A DNA stretch of 64,000 nt, taken from NCBI GenBank assembly GCA_963281255.1, contig OY725489.1, positions 6,138,523 to 6,202,522 on the forward strand, given 5' to 3'. The notes beneath the pieces were generated by a model. That model was not told where the DNA came from and searched no databases. It worked only from the letters and a program-made list of their open reading frames with translations. This DNA comes from Aphrocallistes beatrix. Taxonomy: Eukaryota > Porifera > Hexactinellida > Sceptrulophora > Aphrocallistidae. Both the position numbers and the translations under genes were made by a program. Positions 55,264 to 64,000 of the stretch are shown here, one piece after another (position 1 is the stretch's first letter; every line of letters starts with the position of its first letter).

Positions 55264-55757
55264 ACTAGGAAAGAGTATGATAATTTCAGGATTTATGTTA
55301 CTCTTAATGTGGATTACAACATATTTTTCGGTGTTAGAAAGGTAACTTCGTTTTACCAATTTATGCTTAATATATTCGCTTATAAGCGCTCCACCAATAT
55401 GAATTTGAGCACTGCACCCCTGCTGATTCGTGTGACATTAAGGATACCGCCTCGAAAAAACATATGATTTGCATAACAGCATACGATGAAAGTAGAGCTA
55501 TAAGAGATGTTAAGCGTGGGGAGGTATCTCCATCAAGAAATACTGGGACATTCCAAACCGTTTTTAATTCTCATTTCTAGATTTTGAGATACAGTGTCTC
55601 AAAGTCTGTTTTTTAATTTTCCGCTAGCACATCTTAATGGTAGAAATTTAGGCACTCAATGAATTGTTTAGGACATACCAAGGAATGAAACGCTTCCAAA
55701 ATCGAATCATAGATAGTCTACCATATTTGCAACTTCATAGGACCAGAAGAAAGTTAA

Positions 55758-57681
55758 GGATACCGCCCGTGAAAAATCCATAGGTTTGGCTTACAGCATA
55801 TATCAAGAATAGAGATATATAAGATGTTAAGCGTGGGCAGGTAGTGCAATTAAAAAATATTGAGACATGCCAAACAGTTTTTGGTCGGCATTTCTAGTTT
55901 TTGAGTTACAGCGTCTCAAAGTCGGTTTTTTTCAGTTCTTCCCTAGCACATCTTAATGGTAAGCCCTCCTCCACTCTGTGATTTTTTTAAAGCACATGTT
56001 TGGATCAAATGCTTCGAAAATTTATTCATAGATAGTCTATCATATTTGCCACTTCATAGGACCAGAAGAAAGTTTAAATTAGAAAAATTGTAAATTTCAT
56101 CGGTATCCGAATAAAAAGGGCCAAAAAACGGCGAAAAAAGCACGATTTTCAATGGAAATCAGCAATAAAATGACAAATTTGTAAGATATCGAAAATCGAG
56201 TGGTCCTACGCTCATCGCTAATGATGTGGAACAACTCCTGAAATTTTCAGACCTCTATCTCAAGGCAATTTTGAGTTAAAATTTTTGAAAGACAGTCAAT
56301 TTTGGAATTTTAAAGTCCCGAGATATAGGGATTTGAAGTTTTGATGTTAAGAACGATTTAAAATGAGCTATTAACGATAAATTAAAGCATCCATGGACAT
56401 TTAATCGCATGTATACTAATGAATTAGATGTATTCCAACAGATTTTGGTGAAAATAGCAAAATTATACTGAAAATTCACAAATTACCATGAGACCTCTAA
56501 CCCCGAATATTTTGAACCAATTAGGGAATATAATTCATATTCCTAGCAGTACAAAGTATAATTCATCGGTTTAGAATGAATAAAGAGCTTCTAAAAAGTA
56601 TATTAGGAAGTTAGAGCGAGAGTCTACGACTTTAGTTTTCAAGTTAGAATTTTCGAAAAATGCTACGTCATCACGTGATAAAAATTTGAAACTCAGCATT
56701 CCATTCCATGTAGTACACTTATTATATAAGAATCAGATAGATACCGTCTTGAAAAGTATATTAGGAATTGAGAGCTAAGAATTTGGCGGTATATTTCCCG
56801 AGATATGGAGGAATCTGTTTTTGGACCATAAATGGGGGCTTTGGCCGAATTTTGGAGATAAATGCTTTGCACTTCCAAAATAATCATGTTGAGTGCTTCA
56901 AAATTTCTGCATACATTGCTAGTGATTATTGCATTGTTTTTTGAGTATAATAGCTACTTTGGGAACTTATTTCATGACAAGATTCGCCATTTTCTAATAT
57001 ATTCAAAGTTCTTCATAGAATTTGTATTACAATAAAATCGATGATAAGTCAAAAAATATTTACTTTTTGACAAAGAGATGTTTGAGGAACCTATATATTA
57101 TCATATATATCCTTTCATTTAAGATTATAATAGATTACATATCATCAATAGTTTTTAAGCATTTACATCAAGCACTTTCGGGGCCATAGAGAGGTTTGAT
57201 GTCCGAACTTTACCTACAATATACTATAACTTACGAACTAATGGTCGGATCTGAACAAATTTTTTAAAAAAATGTTCAGAATTCTTTTCTATACACAATA
57301 GCTAATATCACAACGGCCATTTCCCGAGCATTTTAGAAATGAAGTCCCTCATAAAGATATTTTTGATTGGATTTTAAGTGCCTCTTTTTCTAAATTCATC
57401 TGTTTTATAATATTTAAAGGGGCCAAAACCATTTGAGTTTCATATAATTTAAAAAATATCAGATAAGCTGGAAAATAATTGATGATTGCCCCGCAAAACC
57501 ACGAATAACTAGCCGATTTTTAGTACTACTGGCTTTAGGTGCTGATTTCTAGAATATCAAAATAAATACCGTCCAACAAGTACGATTAGATGGTAGACTA
57601 CTCAATAATCCAATGGAATTAACAATAAAAAATTCCACCATTTTTTTTTATGTCAGGCGATGTTTTTCGAGGGCGGTATCC
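55758..57681 (-). mobile_element. pB-1 TTAA element inserted in its own family
   Basis: TTAA at 55754-55757 and 57682-57685. Termini are GGATACCGCCCGTGAAAAA and the complement of GGATACCGCCCTCGAAAAA. The outer copy resumes at 57686 (TGACAAATATTGTAAATTTT) exactly where it was cut after GACCAGAAGAAAG. It is 1,924 bp and has no ORF; frames such as 56276-56479 are incidental. Confidence 0.9.
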
Positions 57682-58733
57682 TTAAAATGACAAATATTGT
57701 AAATTTTATCGGTGTCCGAAAAAAAAGGGCCAAAAAGCGGCGAAAAATGTCTGTTTTTTTTGGGAAATCATGAATAAAATCACCGAGTTAGAATATATCC
57801 AAAAAATGGTGGTCCTACGTTCATCGCCTAATGATATGAAACAACTCTTGAAATTTTCAAACTTCTATCTCAAACCAAATTTGAGAAATAATTCTATAAA
57901 GACGGTCAATTTTGAAATTTTAAAGTCCCGAGATATAGAGATTTTAAGTTTAGGTGTTAAGAAGAATGTAAAATGAGTTGTTAATAATGCACATAAGCAT
58001 CCACAGACATTCATTCGCATCCATACTGCTGATTTAGGTATATTAAAGCCAAATATTTACCAAAAATAGCAAAAGTACCCTGAAAATCCACAAATTTCCT
58101 TGAGGCCCCTAACTCCGAATAATTTGAGATAATTGTAGATAATATTTCATATTCCTGGCATTGCGAAGTATAATCTATCAGTTTAGAATGAAAAAAAGGT
58201 TCCAAAAAGTATATTAGGAAGTTAGAGCGAAAGTCTACGACTTTTAGTTTCGAAGTTAGGATTTTCGAAAAATGCTACGTCATCATATGACAAAAATCTA
58301 AAACTTAACATTCCATAGGGTGTAGTGCAATTATTATCAAAGAATCATATATGTACACTCGTAAAAAGTATATTAGGAAGTGAGAACTAAGAATTTAGAA
58401 CTAAGAATTCTCTTTGGACCCTAAATGGGGGTTTTTGACCGAATCTGCGAGGTCCAATGCCAGAACTTTCGAAATAATTATCAAAAGTTCTCCAATTTTT
58501 CTGTACATATTATTAACGGCAATTGTATTCATTATTTAGCATAATAGCTAAATTTGGACACATATTTAATGATTAGATTCGCCATTTTCTAATAGATTCA
58601 AAGTTCTCCATAGAATTTGTATTACAATTAAATCAATGATAAGTCGAGAATTATTTATTTTTTGACAAAGGAATGTTCGAGGAACCTATATATTTTCACA
58701 TATATCCTTTTATTTAAGGATATAATATATTAC

Positions 58734-59223
58734 AAGCGCGCTTCGCGCTTGCTTGCGCTGCGCGACTGGCGGACACAAAGTGTCCGCCGGAGGCTCCCTT
58801 CGGTCGCCTGGAGTCACATTGGTTAATTATAAGGGAGATAACATCTCTAAATATGTCTGTCCTACTGTGCTAATCGATATCACTCGAAAAATCACCAAAT
58901 TTGTGAATTTAAAAATTTTTTATGCGTAATGATGACGTCATAACAAAGTGATGAGTCATCATTTTTTGATAGTTGCATCATATGTGAGACATGTTAGTAT
59001 ACAGATTCTATTAAAATTTCAGCCTTCTATCTCCTATAATGGCTGAGTTATGCCCGAATAACTGTGTTGCTTAACTTTTAAAAATGTGACAATGACGTCA
59101 TAATTCCATGATGAGTCGACATTTTCGTCTGAGCTCAGAACTTACTGGAGCCATAGCCAAAAGACTCCCACATGCCAAAAATCAGCTTTCTGCGCCTGGC
59201 AGTTTCTTCAATCAATTCGTAAC

Positions 59224-59298
<75 letters not shown>

Positions 59299-59327
59299 AA
59301 TATTAATCGAGTTTTAATAGTAAGGAT
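58734..59327 (-). mobile_element. Hel-1 Helitron-like copy with long (TA)n
   Basis: Runs from AAGCGCGCTTCGCGCTTGCT to AATAGTAAGGAT. The interrupted pB-1 sequence ATTAC-ATATC is continuous in the inner pB-1 copy (57128-57140). The insertion therefore added no target duplication, which fits rolling-circle (Helitron) insertion and not cut-and-paste. The plus ORF at 59108-59317, ending in an Ile-Tyr run, is the microsatellite in translation. Confidence 0.75.
59226..59296. repeat. (TA)n microsatellite inside Hel-1
   Basis: About 35 dinucleotide units at the position where other Hel-1 copies carry only 5 to 10. Hypervariable internal microsatellite of the family. Confidence 0.95.
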
Positions 59328-60159
59328 ATATCTATAATAGTTTTTAAGATCTGACATCAGCCTCTTTCGGGACCTTAGAGGGATATTATGGCCGAACTTT
59401 ACCTATAATATGCGATATCTCAAGAACAAATGGTCGGATCCGAACCAATTTTTTTTTGAAACGATTAGAATTTTATATCTGACTCAGTGATCGCTAAATA
59501 TCTGAGATCAAACTTGCGATTTCCCGAGGATTATATAAATGAACTCCCTTATAGAGCTATTTTGTTTGGATTTTATTTGCCCATTCTTTTAAATCTTTGT
59601 GTTTTATAATCTCCAAAGGTGCTAAAACAATGTTAAGGTTCATATCATTAAAAAAATATCAAATAAGTTAAAAACTAATTGGTAAATGAGTTAAAATCCT
59701 CTAATAATTTTCCAATTTTTATTAACGCTAAACTTTAGGGGGTTATTTCGCAAAAAATAAAAAAAAATGCCGTCCAAATAGTGCTATCAGATGGTAGACC
59801 GATCAGTAATACAATGAAATTAGCAATAAAACATTTTGCAGTTTTTTTTTACGCCAGGCAAGATTTTTCGAGGGCGGTATCCTTAACATTCCAATATCAT
59901 TGGAATGTAGTTTGTGATAAGCAAAACAAGATTATTGAATCCTCGTTTTAAAATTAGATCGTATGCATCAAGCAAACCACAAAAATTCGAAATTCAAATT
60001 TGTTTTTCTTAGTTACCAGACTGCACATTGAATGAGCTATTGAATAATTAAGTATTTATGTAAGCATTCTAATTTGCGCTTAAAAACTTCCATACAGTGT
60101 CTACTAAAAACTGGGTAGATAATATTATAAGGAGCAGGCTTTACATTTTGAGGATCGCC

Positions 60160-60412
60160 GGAATTTGTCCTAAAAAAGGACTGGAATTTGTTCCATAAAA
60201 GGACTGGAATTTGTCCTAAAATTCTGTATACTGAAATTTGTCCAAAAGAAAATCGAATATTAGAATTTGTCCTAACTGGCTATTGGAATTAGTCCTAAAC
60301 TTTAAATATTGGAATTTGTCCTAAACTTTAAATAGTGGAATTTGTCCTAAACTTTTAATACTGGAATTTGTCTTAAACTTTAAATATTGGAATTTGTCAT
60401 AAACACTAAGTT
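60160..60412. repeat. Subterminal GGAATTTGTCCTAAA repeats
   Basis: About nine diverged copies with a period near 26 bp in the right half (TTGGAATTTGTCCTAAACTT then TAAATA). The same motif occurs inverted at the other end of the Mutator-like element. Confidence 0.9.
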
Positions 60413-60535
60413 GTTATTAAATTGTACTACCTAATTCTTGGAAATATTGGTGTTTAATATGACAATTATAATATCAGAAATGAGACTAGAAGATAGTAGG
60501 ATTATGATAAAAAATAATACATATATAAATCTTGA

Positions 60536-62148
60536 TTATTGGAAAATCTTTACTACTCCTTTGATGATATTTCTGCAAATGGGACAATCAGCCTTTATTT
60601 CTATCAACCGATCTGCACATGTTTTGCAAAAACCACCATGAACATAGTTATCATGTAACAGAAGTTTTCACTCCTGGGGAATAAGCAAACATTACAATGT
60701 TCGGAGTTGTCTTCATTCTCATTGGAAACATCTGATATATTGTCAGAAATACCTTGAACATGTAGTTGTACGTTCACATTTCCAAGATTGTAGTCATCAT
60801 GACCGATAGTTAAAGATATTGCATTTAGATATTCGAGTGGACTTAGCAAACCATTTAAATATTCATCTTTACAGTTATTTCTGCGATCTGTTTTTGCTTT
60901 TGTTAATGAGCTAGCTCCTCTAGTAGTTTCAAGACCTCATAAGAGCCGTTGCAACTCCAAATCATTATCAGAAATTATGTCGTGCAAATATATTCCATGA
61001 ACTTCCAAATGTTTGGGTGGGATATTTTATGTAAGAATTTAATGTTTTATGGGATGACTCCGCCCCAATATTGTTGCATTTTCATAATAGAAAACAGATA
61101 AGTTACGATGGTCATTCATCATCCATGTTTTAGTAAATATATTCTAAACTTCTTAACCATTTCCTTTTCTGAATCTAATAGCCCTAACAAAGGAATCTCT
61201 AAACTCAGAGAAACAGGTAGTATTTCTTCTTCCGGGAGTATTGGCAACCCAATGAGCTTGAGAACCCATTGTCAAAAATTTTGATTTTTCCTATATAACT
61301 TTGACAGACCAATTTTCTGAATCTTATCATAAATGACTTTGGTATAGTGGAACCAACACCCTATTATCGTAATCGAGGGAAAGAACTGTGTAAAAGAATT
61401 CTTAGTAATTGTTCGAAATCTCCAATTGCAAAAGTTGGGTTAAAGTTCGGTAATAATTGCCGGATTGTTAATAGTAACAGCGTTGTACAATTTTTCAGCT
61501 TTGTTTGTCATTAATATATGGAGTACGGGTAGAGCATGACGATTGATGCTAACAAAAATGGTAAAAAGTTGATAAAACAACCTTGGGACAGCTTTAAATG
61601 TTGAGTCGTATTGAATATTTTTTGACTCCTTTAAAATGCCAATCATACGAATTGATCCAAAAATCATTGCTGTTTGATCAAATTGAAATACTGTTTGTAG
61701 ATGAATAGTTGAATATTGTGTTTCTTGCAGGAATGTATCAAATCCTTGATCAGATGACGGTAATTTTGGTTGTCGAATTTTTCCTCTTAAACATGCTGCT
61801 TTCAAGACTTCTAAATGTTACTGATGACACACCATCGACATCCCGACAGCATTCATTAAATATTTCTCGAAAATTACCAGTGGAAACTTCCGCTTTGCGC
61901 TTAATTACATTACTGATCTTTATTTTATTGCTATTATGAGAGTCCGAATCATGATTATGGAGCCTAGTTAACTCGAATAGATTCGTAATTTTATTGATTT
62001 TGGAAATGGATGGGCAGGAATGCTTTCTAAATAATGCACATCTTAGATAAATACTATTTTCACATTCTCTAGATTTTACATAGCGAAAACCTTCACATTC
62101 ATAGTTGATTGAATTTAGCTTTTTACCTTCGACCACTGAATATTCCAT
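60536..62148 (-). pseudogene. FLYWCH + Mutator transposase + RING-like finger, decayed
   Basis: The first frame (62148-61750) starts with a FLYWCH-type zinc finger: YVKSRECENSIYLRCALFRKHSCPS then TRLHNHDSD supply the spaced cysteines and HxH. A frameshift leads into 61805-61440, with NIQYDSTFKAVPRLFYQLFTI and LPVLHILMTNKAEKLY, the MULE transposase-domain start with its first aspartate. The middle is unreadable. At the end, 60849-60604 carries CNVCLF. After one more frame change it reads GGFCKTCADRL then CPICR before TAA at 60536, a RING-like cysteine pattern. The order FLYWCH, transposase, RING suggests a transposase fused to two zinc modules. Several frameshifts make it non-functional. Confidence 0.75.
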
Positions 62149-62764
62149 GATATGATTGAAAGAAATATAAATAATATTGATAACTACGAAATATCACTAG
62201 TTTATATACGTATATAGTATATTGTATGTATTGTTTAGATTTGACGGAATCAATACAAGACACAACGTGTTTGAAAGCTTTTTGGAATTAATCAATGGAA
62301 TCACTAATATAATTGGTGTAAAGCATTCAACAAACATGGAAGTGTCATATCAAAACCGCTCTATTAATTTAGGACAAATTCCAGTACTTAGAATTTAGGA
62401 CAAATTCCAATGTCAATTAGGACAAATTACGGTTTCCCAGTCTAAGTATTATGAGTATAATATTTTGCAGAGTGATTACTTATGCAATCGACAATAACTT
62501 CAATTTTAAAAAAAAGTTTCAATTTCTGAAACAGAACGGTTGTAATAGTAAAAAACAAAAAAATCGGACGTTTTTTTGAAATGGTCTCATAATTGATAAA
62601 AAGGGCATAACAAAGGCAAATATTTTTTCCAAAGGTAGAAATTTCAAAAAAGATGCATCAATAGCTGTTCTAATAGATGGAATACCTCACTAATTGGGGG
62701 CATGAAATGATCCCGATTTCTTGTTTTACGAAGTGTGACTAATAATAACATACACAGTCGATCA

Positions 62765-63008
62765 AACCTCCAGCCTTCCAACACCTAAAATGCCCGATTT
62801 AAAAACGAAGAAATTTTTAATGATAAAAAGGTGACAATGACGTCATAATTCCCTGATGAGTCGACATTTCCTGAGGTCAGAACATGGTAAAACCATTGCC
62901 AAAAGACTCCAACATTGCGAAATCAGCTATCTGTGCCTGGCAGTTTCTTCAATCAAATAATTACAGTTATAAATAAATACACATTAACCGAATTTTACGA
63001 GTAAGAAT
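62765..63008 (-). mobile_element. Hel-1 right part, diverged
   Basis: Aligns with the last 250 bp of Hel-1 (GTGACAATGACGTCATAATT, GAGTCGACATTT, TGGCAGTTTCTTCAATCAA) and ends ACATTAACCGAATTTTACGA then GTAAGAAT, a mutated TC-type end. Confidence 0.65.
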
Positions 63009-63009
63009 C

Positions 63010-63110
63010 AATTAGGGCCGTCAAATCCACGAAAGAGTTGGAAACAAAATATGGATGAAGAGTCAGAGATTGATGATTTAGGAGTAGATAATATCGGGAA
63101 AGGAAAGTTT
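63010..63110 (+). mobile_element. Short gypsy-related fragment
   Basis: GAGTTGGAAACAAAATAT and GATTTAGGAGTAGATAATAT correspond to segments at about 14010 and 14200 of the gypsy-type element, brought closer together by a deletion. No coding content. Confidence 0.4.
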
Positions 63111-63177
63111 TATAAACTCATGGCTTCATTGTTACATTTTGTATAATCAGAAATTTCAGTTTTTGTGCATAACTAAA

Positions 63178-63290
63178 CCATTTTAGATGATAGAAGGCTG
63201 AAATTTTAATAGAATGTGTATATTAATATACTTTACATATTAATATACTATCATAAAAATGATGGCTCATCACTTTCCGCGTTTGTGAAA
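63178..63290 (+). mobile_element. Hel-1 internal fragment, reversed
   Basis: TAGATGATAGAAGGCTGAAA, TTTTAATAGAATGTGTATA and GATGGCTCATCACTTT correspond to the reverse complement of the Hel-1 middle part. The ends are absent. Confidence 0.5.
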
Positions 63291-64000
63291 GATATGGGTG
63301 CGACGTGATCGCTCAGTTCTTGGTAGAACTGATGAGGGTGGTCTATATGGACTTTAATGTGTTGTTGTTCTTTAGCTATTAACTTCGCTATTATTAGCTC
63401 TTGAGAAGTCTTTAAGGTTGGCCTTTCCTATAATAGCTAACTTTTGACTTTTTCAAACGATTCATTTAATTTTTTCAGTGCAGATTTGAATCGCAGAGTT
63501 ATCTGCAAAACTGCATTAATATTTGAAATAATTAAAGAGATAAAAATTTTTAAAAAAATTTGGTCATTTTACAAGTAAGAAATCGGAAACAATATGCTTA
63601 CAATCCATTAGAAACTTTTCAAATTCCTTCATGAATCGATGATCTAACTAAAGAACAGACAGATTTTTGAAATTTTGAAAATTGTTAAAAATTCACACCA
63701 AAACACCCGAGGAATTTTATTTTTAGTAATTTTGACACTATTTTTTTATAATTCTCTTTTTATTCCTAATATCAAAATTCTGTCTGTTCATTATGTTCTA
63801 CTCTTCGAGATCTATCAGAAACTGTTAAGTTTTCGTCCCAATGTTGAATTTACAAAAAGTTATCACCTTTATAATTGCTGAAAAAAAAGTCTCAGAAATT
63901 AGGATTTAGAAAATATTTATATATGTCCCTCAATTTCCATTAGTTTTAACTGCTTTGGAATATTAAATAACATGCAAATATCCTTATTCGACAACTTATA
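63291..64000. other. No gene recognised
   Basis: AT-rich sequence to the window edge. The frame 63675-63881 (plus) shows a hydrophobic stretch but no family that I recognise. Confidence 0.5.

Larger units (their letters stand above)
55442..59882 (-). mobile_element. pB-1 TTAA element, outer copy of a self-nest
   Basis: TTAA at 55438-55441 and 59883-59886. The left terminus GGATACCGCCTCGAAAAAAC and right terminus CGAGGGCGGTATCC belong to the family. Its own sequence runs 55442-55753, 57682-58733 and 59328-59882. It is interrupted by another pB-1 copy and by a Hel-1 copy. It is more diverged from the other copies than the inserted one, as expected for the older element. Confidence 0.85.
60152..62438 (-). 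mobile_element. Mutator-like transposon with FLYWCH/RING-type protein
   Basis: The ends are marked by GGAATTTGTCCTAA-type repeats. About nine direct copies lie at 60160-60412 and three inverted copies (TTAGGACAAATTCC) at 62370-62430. The outermost sequences, GGATCGCCGGAATTTGTCC and (complement) GGGAAACCGTAATTTGTCC, form a weak inverted repeat. The minus strand between them encodes Mutator-type transposase pieces. No clear target duplication was found, so exact ends are provisional. Confidence 0.7.

Noticed and set aside
59108-59317. ORF ending in an Ile-Tyr repeat
   Set aside because: It is Hel-1 sequence running into the (TA)n microsatellite.

Overview
The window is animal-type nuclear DNA, probably from an invertebrate and perhaps an arthropod; the sequence alone does not support a closer placement. 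It is AT-rich, has one 200-base run of N, no operon structure, and no complete host gene that I can recognise. Almost everything identifiable is transposable-element DNA of at least eight kinds: Helitron-like, piggyBac-like (TTAA), Tc1/mariner, pogo/Tigger-like, hAT, P/THAP9-like, Mutator-like (two unrelated designs) and Ty3/gypsy LTR. A foldback element and an 18-bp-period satellite are also present.

Layout. 1-7.1 kb: Helitron-like ends enclosing about 4.5 kb of the 18-bp satellite and truncated TTAA elements. 9.0-15.9 kb: a decayed gypsy element with a nested TTAA element that itself holds two 116-bp TTAA MITEs. 16.4-18.2 kb: assembly gap, then a Helitron-like copy split by a 1,067-bp foldback element. 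20.7-21.1 kb: a likely host exon. 21.1-27.7 kb: a five-level nest, Helitron-like > pogo-like MITE > hAT MITE > two TTAA elements > Tc1 element. 29.9-34.8 kb: Mutator-like transposases with C-terminal PHD fingers. 36.4-37.8 kb: a Helitron-like copy beside a GC-rich coding-like island. 38.8-43.9 kb: a pogo/Tigger-like transposon carrying an intact Tc1-type (DD35E) element. 44.0-45.0 kb: a second, internally deleted Mutator-PHD copy. 45.8-54.0 kb: two Helitron-like copies joined head to head through a 91-bp palindrome and interrupted by a hAT element, a P/THAP9-like element and a foldback mariner-type MITE. 54.0-59.9 kb: nested TTAA elements, one inserted in another of its own family. 60.1-62.4 kb: a Mutator-like element with FLYWCH and RING-like zinc fingers. 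The remainder is small fragments.

Most boundaries rest on target-site duplications or terminal inverted repeats read directly from the sequence. In several cases the interrupted host copy can be compared with an uninterrupted relative. Only one transposase frame is uninterrupted, the 330-residue DD35E protein at 39241-40233. The other transposases carry stops, frameshifts or deletions. The nesting gives a relative order of insertion, which makes the window useful as a record of successive transposon waves.
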